The notes: a model not told the origin generated them from the sequence alone. DNA of 47,432 nt from CAYFZR01 sp964347835 [NCBI: uncultured archaeon] (GCA_964347835.1 CAYFZR010000005.1:1-47432); one strand, 5' to 3'. Shown: positions 23,883 to 31,962, counted from the stretch's first letter. Program-made: numbers and translations.

Positions 23883-24893
23883 ATGAAACGTTTTGCAATA
23901 CTTATTGCACTACTTTTGGTAATGGCACCAGTATTTTCGATAGAAGAGTGGGTAAAGGGCACTATGACTTGTAAGAGTTGTCATAAATACGGAGGAGGAG
24001 CGAACCCAGAGTTCAGCATCGATGTAAAAAATCCTGAAGTAATAGAACTCATCCCCCCTGAAAAGGAATATCCTACGATAATAGAACAAGCCAAAGGGTA
24101 TAATAAAATAGATGTTATGCTCTACAACCCACCCAAACTGGCAGCTTACCTAACTGATATGCAGGCAAAGATTAAAACGCCCGTATGGATCAAGACCATT
24201 GAACCCAAGACACAAAAAATTGCAGGAGAATTACACGCTCAAGACTCAAAGTACACGACTTGGACATTGATTCCCAAAAGAGAAGGAACCTATACTATAA
24301 CGATAGATGTCTCAGCAAAGGAACCGGAAGGCACGTATGAAAAGGTTTTTAGTGAATCAAAAAGCGTGCAGGTAAAAGTCGCACCTTCGATAAGATTCTT
24401 CGCTTACGATAAAGTAAAGATAGTTTATGGAAAAAATGCTCCTGCGAAAGATTTTGAGAGCACACAGTTACTGAAGCCTTACATAGAAGGTATAGCAAAA
24501 ACAAGCGTACCTGTTATAACGGATGAGGAAGTTACCCAAGAGGATAAGCAAAACTACAACCTAATTTTGGTTGGTGGGCCAGTAGCAAACAAGATAACAA
24601 ACGAAATTATTGGCAAAATGGATATACAGGTTTCTAACTATAATCCAGGCTGGGAGAAGGGAGTTATAAATCGAGTAGATAATGCATTCGGGACAGGAAC
24701 TGATGTAATCGTAATTGCGGGCTCAGATAGAGAAGGAACTGACATCAGTGCTAGGGCGCTTTCAATATGGGGTGGAAAAATTGGATCGCCTTGGGCAAAA
24801 GTAAGACCTCTCACAGAGCAGGAGAAAGCTACATACGGATATCCCTACGAGTTTGTTGCAGAAGATATCTACGAGCACCTCTTCACTCGATAA
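23883..24893 (+). CDS. S-layer-type surface protein carrying one c-type heme motif
   Basis: 336 aa from the ATG at 23883 (GGTGATTCC upstream; the ATG at 23850 precedes the ribosome site). A signal peptide (1-19) is followed at once by a heme-c motif, CKSCH (30-34). Next comes a beta-rich domain with PIRFFA-like strands and the C-terminal archaeal S-layer domain: PVITDEEVTQEDKQNYNLIL, VGGPVANKITNEII, VIVIAGSDREGTDISARAL. No C-terminal membrane helix is seen. S-layer domains fused to multiheme cytochromes are known in ANME-type archaea as conduits across the envelope. Here only one heme is present, at the mature N-terminus. Confidence 0.82.
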   Translation: MKRFAILIALLLVMAPVFSIEEWVKGTMTCKSCHKYGGGANPEFSIDVKNPEVIELIPPEKEYPTIIEQAKGYNKIDVMLYNPPKLAAYLTDMQAKIKTPVWIKTIEPKTQKIAGELHAQDSKYTTWTLIPKREGTYTITIDVSAKEPEGTYEKVFSESKSVQVKVAPSIRFFAYDKVKIVYGKNAPAKDFESTQLLKPYIEGIAKTSVPVITDEEVTQEDKQNYNLILVGGPVANKITNEIIGKMDIQVSNYNPGWEKGVINRVDNAFGTGTDVIVIAGSDREGTDISARALSIWGGKIGSPWAKVRPLTEQEKATYGYPYEFVAEDIYEHLFTR

Positions 24894-24935
24894 GCATTGA
24901 GTTCCCAGTACGGCGTTAATTGGATAGAAGGCAAC

Positions 24936-25379
24936 TCACTCTAAACACTGAAAAAAAACTTCGCTAAAAGTCTCCTCTCCTATTTTTATTTTTATTTCTT
25001 TTTCTTTGAAAAAAGCCTTCATCTCCGCTTTTTTCTCATTCTTATGATAGCCGATAACTACCCAAACCTGTTCTGGCGTCCACTTAGTGTATTCAACATC
25101 AAACTTTGATAGATAGGGCTTTTGATCAATATGCGAGTGAAAAATTCCTATTATTTCGAAACCTAGCCTCTCAGCCTTTTTATCTGCATTATAGAAATCT
25201 TCTGCGGGTATCTTAAATCTTATGCTAGATTTCAGTTCGTTTCGTGTAGGTACTACCTCCTTTGTGATCCAAACATCATTCTTGATCCCAATGATTACTC
25301 CACAAGCCTCTATGGGATAACTCTTATCTATAACTTCGCACAACAGTTTAAGATCATCTAATGTAAAGCCAATTATCAT
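24936..25379 (-). CDS. JAMM/MPN+ metalloprotease (archaeal desampylase-like)
   Basis: 147 aa with a full JAMM zinc site: Glu24 in YPIEACGVIIG and HSHIDQKPYLSKFD, giving His81, His83, Ser91 and Asp94 (H-x-H-x7-S-x2-D). Single-domain archaeal JAMM proteins cleave ubiquitin-like SAMP conjugates or trim sulfur carriers. The ATG at 25377-25379 has GGTGG 5 nt upstream; longer frames overlap the divergent neighbour. It converges on the S-layer gene 42 nt away. Its start codon is only 21 bp from that of the divergent gene at 25401. Confidence 0.87.
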   Translation of the reverse strand: MIIGFTLDDLKLLCEVIDKSYPIEACGVIIGIKNDVWITKEVVPTRNELKSSIRFKIPAEDFYNADKKAERLGFEIIGIFHSHIDQKPYLSKFDVEYTKWTPEQVWVVIGYHKNEKKAEMKAFFKEKEIKIKIGEETFSEVFFQCLE

Positions 25380-25400
25380 AATCCCACCAAGGTGATGTGT
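25380..25400. promoter_or_regulatory. 21-bp divergent start region with two overlapping ribosome sites
   Basis: Between the two start codons the sequence CACCAAGGTG holds both ribosome sites back to back: AAGGTGAT for the plus gene and GGTGGGAT on the minus strand for the JAMM gene. There is no room for either TATA box, so each promoter must lie inside the other gene's coding sequence, or the transcripts overlap at their 5' ends. Confidence 0.55.
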
Positions 25401-25727
25401 ATGAGAGAGATAGGAAAGATGATGCTCGACCACGTGGAATGCAAAGTATTTTTCGACGACCCCAATAATATGGTTATCGTAGAAAATTATTCTGCCCTGA
25501 ATGCCACCCTCACAAAGGTACTAACATATAAATCCAGTCCCATGCGAAAAGGACCTGATTCAAGAACTTGGATACTCGGAATAAACTACGAGGGTGACAT
25601 CATTCTAAAGCTTTTCGAAGATTTACATGGGAGAATAATTCCTGATCTAGATATAGAAGAGTTCGCCCAACTTGAACTAGAAAATGTCCTTGCAATCGCC
25701 ATAAATTCAGGCGATATTGAGATTTAA
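25401..25727 (+). CDS. Conserved-looking acidic protein, unknown
   Basis: 108 aa of mixed alpha/beta character (LDHVECKVFFDDPNNMVIVE; WILGINYEGDIILKLFEDL) with no signal peptide or membrane helix. I do not recognise it. The ATG at 25401 has AAGGTGAT 4 nt upstream; ATGs further upstream overlap that site. It is divergent from, and almost touches, the JAMM gene, which hints at shared control. It converges on the ABC-2 operon, ending 15 nt away. Confidence 0.6.
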   Translation: MREIGKMMLDHVECKVFFDDPNNMVIVENYSALNATLTKVLTYKSSPMRKGPDSRTWILGINYEGDIILKLFEDLHGRIIPDLDIEEFAQLELENVLAIAINSGDIEI

Positions 25728-25742
25728 ATCATAATTTGACAT

Positions 25743-26897
25743 TTAATACATCTCGGAAAAAACCCTATTTCCAAAATATATTATCAATAAAGAGACTAAG
25801 GACAGAAATAGTACGTTAGGAAGAATTGCAGAATAAAATATATTCTCACTGGTTCCAATCTTTACGATTGTTGCCACAGGAGTTATACTTAATATGTACT
25901 TAGACCATCCAGATTCTAAGGGTAAGGGAAAGAAAAATATGAAAAACAATATCATAAATGCGAACGAAAGCAAAAGATTTGCTTCCTTATTGGTTTTTGA
26001 TATCCCTGATATAATTACCCCTATACCAACCAAAGAAAGACCAGTAAGCATTATCACAAGCAAGACGAGTAACTTATGATGGATCGTTACACCCTGCACC
26101 TCCAACAATGATAACCAGATCAGGGTCTGAAGAAGCATAAGTGAAAGAATGCTGATTGTCTTTCCAAGTAATATGTCTCTGGGTTTTAAGGGAACGGACA
26201 ATAATAATTCAAAGGTTCCTCTCTCTTTTTCGCCAGCGATTGTATCCGAAATCAAACTCGCAGAAACAAACAATGGGAAAAAGAAGATAAATGGTATTAA
26301 AAAGCCAGCCAAGACGACTATATATGCTTTAGAATGTATATTTTTCTTAGGAGTTGCTTTAGTTACCACTTCGGTCTCTATTGGAGCGAACAAAAATTTT
26401 AAATCGATATTCGATAATTCAGCTCTTTTTTCTTGTTCTTCCCTTAATATGTTCAGATAGGCGCTTCGGATGATGTTATAAGCGATTGTAGACTTGAAAT
26501 TCGTTTCGTCAGTATAGATAATAATTTCACCACTATTTCCTCTTTTAAGATTGTCTTCATAACCAGCTGGAACAATAATAACTGAACTTACCTTTTTCGA
26601 TTTCAAAGAATCTAATGCATCTTCTTTATTTGAAAATAGATATAGATCAATTTCTTTGAATCTTCTCAATTCGTCCTCTAACTTAGAGAGTTTGTCTTCC
26701 TGTACCAATGCTACTGGAATGAAGTCTTTTGGTAATGCAGGTGTCTCCTCCACTATGGGCGTGGCAACAAAACTATAAACCTGAGCCATAGATGTAACGG
26801 CTACCGCTACTAAACACTGTAAAAGAAAAGCAACTAAATATCTTTTATCTCCCAATATTTCTTTTATCTCTTTTTTGGCGATAACAAGTAGTTTCAA
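25743..26897 (-). CDS. ABC-2 type permease (NatB-like), last gene of Fe-S/PrsW operon
   Basis: 384 aa. An N-terminal membrane helix, a large extracytoplasmic domain (about residues 40-200) and five to six C-terminal helices follow the NatB/YhaP layout. The cytoplasmic GEKERGTFELLLSVPLKPRD motif marks ABC-2 exporters. It uses a TTG start overlapping the previous stop as TTGA, with GGTGGG 6 nt upstream. It is a paralogue of the N-terminal part of the upstream protein, so the two may form the membrane dimer of one exporter. No cognate ATPase gene is present in the operon. Confidence 0.85.
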   Translation of the reverse strand: MKLLVIAKKEIKEILGDKRYLVAFLLQCLVAVAVTSMAQVYSFVATPIVEETPALPKDFIPVALVQEDKLSKLEDELRRFKEIDLYLFSNKEDALDSLKSKKVSSVIIVPAGYEDNLKRGNSGEIIIYTDETNFKSTIAYNIIRSAYLNILREEQEKRAELSNIDLKFLFAPIETEVVTKATPKKNIHSKAYIVVLAGFLIPFIFFFPLFVSASLISDTIAGEKERGTFELLLSVPLKPRDILLGKTISILSLMLLQTLIWLSLLEVQGVTIHHKLLVLLVIMLTGLSLVGIGVIISGISKTNKEANLLLSFAFMILFFIFFFPLPLESGWSKYILSITPVATIVKIGTSENIFYSAILPNVLFLSLVSLLIIYFGNRVFSEMY

Positions 26898-28603
26898 ATT
26901 AATCCCACCACTTTAGCATTGTATAACGAATGTATTATCGTAGTGAGTGCTAAACCTATCCAGAATCTCTTTGAGTAAAAAGTTTTAGGAAATCTTTCAG
27001 AAACGGCGATGAATCCTCCGAGAATAAGAGTGGTAATTATGTGAATTGGCATAACTTGAAGATGGTAGAAAAACACTTCAGATACAGGCCAACCTCTAAG
27101 ATAAGAGGCAAAAGTCAATAAAAAGGTCTCCATCAATGCAAAGCCAAATCCTGATGCCGCTCCAAATAAAAAACTCTTTTTAATGGTTAATTTTCCCCTA
27201 TAACTAAGGGAATATAATCCAACTGGTTTCATAAACTCCTCTATGAAAGTTAAGGAAAGGATGGCCAGCATTATGCCGTGCCACCTAAACATAACAATCA
27301 TTAAAACAACGGGAAGTAATTCTATCAATATTGTCGGAATAACAACCAGGCTTGATACAAGAAAACAAGCCAAAAAGGCCCTTGATATCTTTTCAGCAAC
27401 GAAACTATCAAAATTTTTCTCGAAAATTATCATATTTTCCAAGATAAAATCTTGAGTATTGAAGCCTAAAAGCAAACATTCGCTATCCATCATCTTCTTT
27501 CCTATTGAGAAAGTTATAAATATCAGAGCAAAAAGCATGGGTACGCTGGCGCTCAAACTTCCCCAGACAAACTCTTTTTGGCTGGCAATAGTTATTATAG
27601 AGGCTAAAGGCGAGAATCTCATCACACCACTCATTATACCGGCGGATTCCAAAGGAAGTGGAACGAAAAACAGGAAAAAGAGAAACATGTAGATAAAAGA
27701 GAAAACCAAACTTGCTTCCTTTATACTGTTCGAGTACGCAGAAATCACAACCCCTATGCCGATGAGCCATGTTCCAGTGAGCAGTAAAAATAAAAATAAG
27801 ATAATGTGATTGTATATCGTAACTCCGAGTAATTCAAGAAAGAATATCCACATTCCTATATGAATAGACATCAATATTAATATGGAGATTATTTTACCAA
27901 ATAATATTTCAAATCTCGGTGTAGGAGAGCTCAACAAGATTTCTATGGTTCCTCTCTCCTTCTCTCCCACTATGCTATCTGAAATGAGATTTGCAGACGT
28001 AAATATAGGGAGAAGTAAAACGAGTAAGAGGATGTACTGTCCCAAAGTATTTTTTTCTTCAACCGTCTTCTTCTCCAATTTTCCTAATTCTATCCTTTCT
28101 AATACAATAGGATTAAAAATATAATCTTTTTGAAGTTTATTCCTTCCAATCCTCTCTTCGGTAACCTCTCTTGAGTAATCATCAATTAAATTTTCTATTT
28201 CGCTTTTTATGAAAACAGATTTAGGATCGCCCTCATCTATAAAAAAAATGATTTTAGAAGTATGACCGTTTTTTAATTCTTCATGAAAATCTTCAGGAAA
28301 AACTACGAAGGCAGGTATGTAGTCCCTGTCGAATAAATCGCGGGCATTTTCAAATTCCAATCTTATTATTTCCAATTCTTTAATTAATTCGAGCCTTTTA
28401 ACAAGTTCACTATCGCCGACAACTCCTAAAGGAGCGAATTCGACCATTCCTGGGGGCATGAAATCTTGTGCTAATTCGTGCCCAGAGCTCGACATCACGA
28501 CGATAAACAAGGCAACGAGAGATTGCAATAAGAAGATCACCAGATATCTCTTCTGGCTGGATAATTCAACCACTTCTTTCTTTACAATTGATGAAATCAT
28601 CAT
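26894..28603 (-). CDS. Fusion: ABC-2 permease + PrsW-like intramembrane protease
   Basis: 569 aa. Residues 1 to about 370 are an ABC-2 permease with GEKERGTIEILLSSPTPRFE at about 213-232. Residues about 400-569 are a second multi-helix domain with PrsW/CPBP-type motifs: FIEEFMKP (Glu455-Glu456, Lys459), GFGFALMET (Glu492), MPIHIITT (His521) and TIIHSLYN (His558). These match the glutamic-type membrane protease signature (EExxK, FxxxE, two His). Both start and stop overlap neighbours by 4 nt. I know of no standard family with this fusion. A frameshift or missed stop is unlikely, because the frame is open through the linker. Confidence 0.82.
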   Translation of the reverse strand: MMISSIVKKEVVELSSQKRYLVIFLLQSLVALFIVVMSSSGHELAQDFMPPGMVEFAPLGVVGDSELVKRLELIKELEIIRLEFENARDLFDRDYIPAFVVFPEDFHEELKNGHTSKIIFFIDEGDPKSVFIKSEIENLIDDYSREVTEERIGRNKLQKDYIFNPIVLERIELGKLEKKTVEEKNTLGQYILLLVLLLPIFTSANLISDSIVGEKERGTIEILLSSPTPRFEILFGKIISILILMSIHIGMWIFFLELLGVTIYNHIILFLFLLLTGTWLIGIGVVISAYSNSIKEASLVFSFIYMFLFFLFFVPLPLESAGIMSGVMRFSPLASIITIASQKEFVWGSLSASVPMLFALIFITFSIGKKMMDSECLLLGFNTQDFILENMIIFEKNFDSFVAEKISRAFLACFLVSSLVVIPTILIELLPVVLMIVMFRWHGIMLAILSLTFIEEFMKPVGLYSLSYRGKLTIKKSFLFGAASGFGFALMETFLLTFASYLRGWPVSEVFFYHLQVMPIHIITTLILGGFIAVSERFPKTFYSKRFWIGLALTTIIHSLYNAKVVGLI

Positions 28604-29874
28604 AAAGGTAATGGTTTTGGTAACAATCTTGATATATAAAATGCGTTTGTGGCAATTCTATCGATTTCTATCCTAATTCTATCGAGATCCTTTCCCTCGT
28701 ATTTTTTCAGCATTCTATAAATTTTTCTTATTTCAGTATACTCTCCCCTTATTTCTTCCCCTTTATTTAAATCTGCTCTTTTAAAAGATATATAAGAATA
28801 AAATGCCATTTCTCTTGCCATTTTTAAAAAATTCAAAAATTCAGGAGGAAGATCTATATCTCTATATCCCCAAAGGTTAAAGGTGCTTTCTGCTATCCTT
28901 CCTAGATCAGACGCTATCCCGGACAATAACAAACCTATGGTTGCATCTTGTTTTCTCGGGGTGTCCACAATGAATTCAATGGCCTTCTTGTTTGCTTTAT
29001 CAAATAATTCCTTTACCTTTTCCTTAGAATATTTTATATTTCCTCCTTTTCCATTAAATCCCTCTATTAATGTATCTATGTTTTTAATGGCTATGTCATA
29101 AATCTCATCCACAAATTTAATTCCATCTAAAAAAATATTTCCGGCATCTAAATTTTCTACCCTAACAAATGTGGTAGACCCTGTAGTTTCTCTTATTTTT
29201 TCTCCCTCTATCTTTTCCAAAGGCTCTGGAGGGCCTCCTGCTAAAACAGGACATATCTGAGTCGTACAATCACTACATCCACCAGAGGCACAGTCTACAC
29301 TAGTATTACCACAGCACGAACATATTATAGAGCCCCAAATCACCCTTGCAACTAGTCTCAAGGTTTTCATTACGTCATCTTTATCTAAAGCCTCTCTGAT
29401 CTTTATTTTTCCGTTTTGAAAAATCAGTATGTTTTTTCCGTCATATCTTATCTGAGCTATTCCTAAATCTGGTGAGCATTTTACATCTTTGAACACATCG
29501 TATATTCTGAGCGCGTAACAAAGCATCATGGGATCTAAAAAACCATACTTTAAATCTGCCAGTCCTTCTGGACCGCTGGTTAACCTGCCATCAACCATAA
29601 CCTTTCCTGCCTCGCTAACGCAAGGATGGATGTATGCTATTCCCTCTTCGCTTATTACTACCGTACTGCTAGCGCCTATTTCTATTCCTTCTTCTAATAA
29701 CCTTAATATTTTATCTTTATTATCTTTATATTCAGGTAAATTTAAATTAACACAAGCATCTACACCCAAATCGCCTGTTGCAATCTTTCTAGAAGTGGTA
29801 CGGCAAGTGGGATTTCCACAAAACCCACAATCTTTATTCGGCATCAGTTTATATATCTCATGCATCTTATGCAT
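28600..29874 (-). CDS. Iron-sulfur protein with CdhE-type N-terminal 4Fe-4S domain
   Basis: 424 aa. The N-terminus has Cys16, Cys19, Cys24 and Cys41 in KDCGFCGNPTCRT and GVDAC, the 4Fe-4S pattern shared with the corrinoid Fe-S protein CdhE. A mid-protein segment has seven more cysteines at 185-208 (CSCCGNTSVDCASGGCSDC), probably a second cluster. A long alpha-helical C-terminal half (about 240-424) follows. There is no membrane helix and no corrinoid or pterin motif I can see. GAGGT lies about 6 nt before the ATG. It lies between a cysteine desulfurase gene and the ABC-2 genes with gaps of 9 nt or overlap. Function unknown. Confidence 0.75.
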   Translation of the reverse strand: MHKMHEIYKLMPNKDCGFCGNPTCRTTSRKIATGDLGVDACVNLNLPEYKDNKDKILRLLEEGIEIGASSTVVISEEGIAYIHPCVSEAGKVMVDGRLTSGPEGLADLKYGFLDPMMLCYALRIYDVFKDVKCSPDLGIAQIRYDGKNILIFQNGKIKIREALDKDDVMKTLRLVARVIWGSIICSCCGNTSVDCASGGCSDCTTQICPVLAGGPPEPLEKIEGEKIRETTGSTTFVRVENLDAGNIFLDGIKFVDEIYDIAIKNIDTLIEGFNGKGGNIKYSKEKVKELFDKANKKAIEFIVDTPRKQDATIGLLLSGIASDLGRIAESTFNLWGYRDIDLPPEFLNFLKMAREMAFYSYISFKRADLNKGEEIRGEYTEIRKIYRMLKKYEGKDLDRIRIEIDRIATNAFYISRLLPKPLPL

Positions 29875-29883
29875 ACAGGTACC

Positions 29884-31080
29884 TCATGAAAACGATCTTG
29901 CTATCTTCTTAACTATATCTAGGAGAATATTTATTTCTTCTTCTGTGTTGAAGTAATGAAAAGAGACTCTCACAGTCCCTTCTACTCCCAATAACTCCAT
30001 GCTTGGCATAGCGCAATGGTGTCCAGATCTGACTATTATGTTTTCAACCTCATCGAGCATTATTGCGACATCATGAGGGCTCAGATTCTTTACATTAAAT
30101 GAGATTACACCGCTCCTACTTTTTTCTTCGTTCGGATAATATAACTCTACTCTATCCATACTTTCTAATCCTTCTGTTAATTGATTTTTGAGTTTTTTCT
30201 CTCTCTTCTCTATTTTATTCAAACCTATAGCAGATATATATTCCACCGCTCTTCCCAATCCGATTACTCCGGGTATGTTTGGAGTTCCTGGTTCGAATCT
30301 TTGGGGTATTTCTACTAATTTATGGTCATAGTTAGAGACTGAATGAACTGTTCCGCCTCCAAGGTTCATCGGCTCCAGTTCTTCTAATTTATCCTTTCTA
30401 CAGTACAGCGCTCCAGTGCCCTGAGGTCCTAAAAGTCCTTTGTGACCAGAAATAGCATAAAAATCACATCCGATATTTTTGACGTTAACACTCATATGCC
30501 CTACAGATTGGGCTCCATCGATCAAAAAAAGTATATCTTTCTCTCTGCAGATTTTGCCTATCTCTTCTACTTCTTGTATTGAGCCAAATACATTTGATAC
30601 ATGGGTAATCGCTATTAATTTTGTGTTCTCATTGATCTCCTTTTCTATTTTGTTTACGTCAACCATGCCGTCCTTTCTGGAGTTTACCACCTTCAATTTA
30701 ATCTTATTTTTTTTATATAACCTCTGCCACGGTAACAAGTTAGAGTGATGCTCTATTACGGTTGTAATAACTTCGTCTTTCTCTTTCCAGTTTAGACCAT
30801 TTGCCACCAAATTAATACCCTCTGTTGTATTCTTCGTAAAAACGATTTCTTCCCTGCTGGCATTTATAAATCTCGCGATTTTATCTCTAGTATCTTCGTA
30901 TTTTAATGTAGCCTCTTCTGTAAGATGATGGGCTCCCCTACCTACGTTTGCAGAGTATTCTCTAAAATATTCTAGCATAGAATGAATTACGGGCTCCGGA
31001 GTGGGAGTTGTGGCTGCATTATCCAGGTAAATAACTCTGCTGAGAAGAGGTATGTCGTTTCTCACTTCCTCGACTCTCAT
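29884..31080 (-). CDS. Cysteine desulfurase, SufS/CsdA (group II) type
   Basis: 398 aa. PLP enzyme releasing sulfur from cysteine as persulfide. Visible are YLDNAATTPTPEPV, the GAHHLTEEA segment, HHSNLLPW, the PLP lysine in ISGHKGLLGPQGTG and the catalytic loop RSGHHCAMPSM, whose R-x-G-x-x-C form defines the SufS group. There is no SufE or SufBC gene next to it. It heads the operon with the Fe-S protein and the ABC-2/PrsW genes, so it may supply sulfur for that protein's clusters. A different, IscS-type desulfurase lies 1.1 kb away. Confidence 0.93.
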   Translation of the reverse strand: MRVEEVRNDIPLLSRVIYLDNAATTPTPEPVIHSMLEYFREYSANVGRGAHHLTEEATLKYEDTRDKIARFINASREEIVFTKNTTEGINLVANGLNWKEKDEVITTVIEHHSNLLPWQRLYKKNKIKLKVVNSRKDGMVDVNKIEKEINENTKLIAITHVSNVFGSIQEVEEIGKICREKDILFLIDGAQSVGHMSVNVKNIGCDFYAISGHKGLLGPQGTGALYCRKDKLEELEPMNLGGGTVHSVSNYDHKLVEIPQRFEPGTPNIPGVIGLGRAVEYISAIGLNKIEKREKKLKNQLTEGLESMDRVELYYPNEEKSRSGVISFNVKNLSPHDVAIMLDEVENIIVRSGHHCAMPSMELLGVEGTVRVSFHYFNTEEEINILLDIVKKIARSFS

Positions 31081-31116
31081 GGTATCACTGAATGATTAAC
31101 ATACTTAAGAATATAT

Positions 31117-31154
31117 AAAAAGCAGCGTGGCTATGGAACGTGGCTCGTTCCATC
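31117..31154. repeat. Palindrome-bearing fragment matching the permease gene 5' end
   Basis: ATGGAACG-TGGCT-CGTTCCAT (31133-31153) is an 8-bp perfect stem with a 5-nt loop. The flanks AAAAAGCAGCGTGGCT (31117-31132) and CGTTCCATC (31146-31154) join to give 25 nt identical to the reverse strand of 19319-19343, in codons 3-10 of an ABC permease gene. The intergenic copy differs only by a 13-bp insertion, ATGGAACGTGGCT, which creates the palindrome. A shorter match, AGCGTGGCTCG, follows repeat e at 31284-31294. Confidence 0.7.
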
Positions 31155-31208
31155 CGCAATATTATCTAAAATTATCTTATCACTGATAGATTAGAGCTGT
31201 TTCTATAT

Positions 31209-31285
31209 ATATGGGGGTGTAGAGAGGAGGTTATAAAGTAAGATAGGATAAAGTCAGTATAAAATTAAATAATACCCCCTTCTAG
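31209..31285 (-). repeat. Dispersed 78-bp repeat, copy e
   Basis: Plus-strand left end ATATGGGGGTGTAGAGAGGA, middle GTAAGATAGGATAAAGTCAG then TATAAAATTAAA, right end ATACCCCCTTCTAG. It is closest to copy d at 1100-1177. It lies 40 nt downstream of the hepT stop, and its partner copy f lies upstream of mntA, so the toxin-antitoxin pair is enclosed by two same-orientation copies. Beyond its left end the minus strand reads ATATATATAG, a possible TATA box about 125 nt before the SufS-type gene. Confidence 0.75.
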
Positions 31286-31324
31286 CGTGGCTCGATATGC
31301 AGGGCAGCATATTCGCAACAAACT

Positions 31325-31678
31325 TTATTGACCATAATACGTTTCTAAGTTCTTCTTAATCTCAAATATCCTCTTTTTCAATTCAGGCAGGTCATCCTTA
31401 GCAACTTTCCAAACTCTTTCTAAATTTACCCCAAAATATTCATGGATAAGGACATCCCTCATACCAGCAATCTTCCTCCACGGTATTTCTGGATACTTGT
31501 CCCTGAAATCTTGTGGTATATTCTTTACAGCCTCTCCTATAATTTCCAATCGTCTCAAAACTGCATCCTGAGCCTGCGTATTTTCATAAAAATCTTTCTC
31601 ATTGATATTCGTGTATTCTTCTATTTTCCCTATACTTTCTAAGATATCCTCAAAATAAACCCTGATATCTCTATTCAC
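31325..31678 (-). CDS. hepT: HEPN-domain toxin, HepT family (DUF86)
   Basis: 117 aa, all-helical HEPN protein with the R-x4-H catalytic motif at Arg74-His79 ([11 protein letters not shown]). It is typical of HepT toxins that cleave RNA or are silenced by AMPylation of the nearby tyrosine (Tyr81 here). [15 protein letters not shown] (residues 41-55) is also a family hallmark. The GTG start overlaps the mntA stop by 4 nt, the usual coupled arrangement. The pair lies between repeat copies e and f. Confidence 0.9.
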   Translation of the reverse strand: MNRDIRVYFEDILESIGKIEEYTNINEKDFYENTQAQDAVLRRLEIIGEAVKNIPQDFRDKYPEIPWRKIAGMRDVLIHEYFGVNLERVWKVAKDDLPELKKRIFEIKKNLETYYGQ

Positions 31679-31962
31679 AGGATTGTCACCTGCTCACTGA
31701 GTATTCTTTCCCTGAGGAGTGGTTTAACCGTGCAGTATTCCACTAAATCAATTTTTCTTCCTAATACTTCTTCGATTTCAAGTTTAAGTCCTACAAAATC
31801 AAGTAAACTGATGTCCTTTTCAATCTCCACCAGTATATCAATATCGCTATTTTCTCTTACTTCTCCCCTTACATAAGAGCCAAACAAGGCTGCTCTCTTA
31901 ACTCCATACCTTTTTAATATGGGTATAGTTTTCCTCTTAATTTCATCAATGGATATTGTCAT
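31675..31962 (-). CDS. mntA: MNT-domain antitoxin nucleotidyltransferase, MntA family
   Basis: 95 aa minimal nucleotidyltransferase with [19 protein letters not shown]: Gly28-Ser29 and the metal aspartates Asp40 and Asp42, with a third acid in the KIDLVEY region. MntA antitoxins AMPylate the HepT tyrosine. The start is the ATG at 31960-31962, with GTGAT 4 nt upstream. The in-frame ATG 54 bases further upstream adds residues outside the fold. It is cotranscribed and overlaps hepT by 4 nt. Repeat f begins 126 nt upstream. Confidence 0.9.
   Translation of the reverse strand: MTISIDEIKRKTIPILKRYGVKRAALFGSYVRGEVRENSDIDILVEIEKDISLLDFVGLKLEIEEVLGRKIDLVEYCTVKPLLRERILSEQVTIL

Noticed and set aside
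31117-31330. tRNA or attachment-site remnant in the gap beside the toxin-antitoxin pair
   Set aside because: The GTGGCTCGTTCC stretch forms a simple hairpin but no cloverleaf, and no integrase or matching tRNA end is found in the window.
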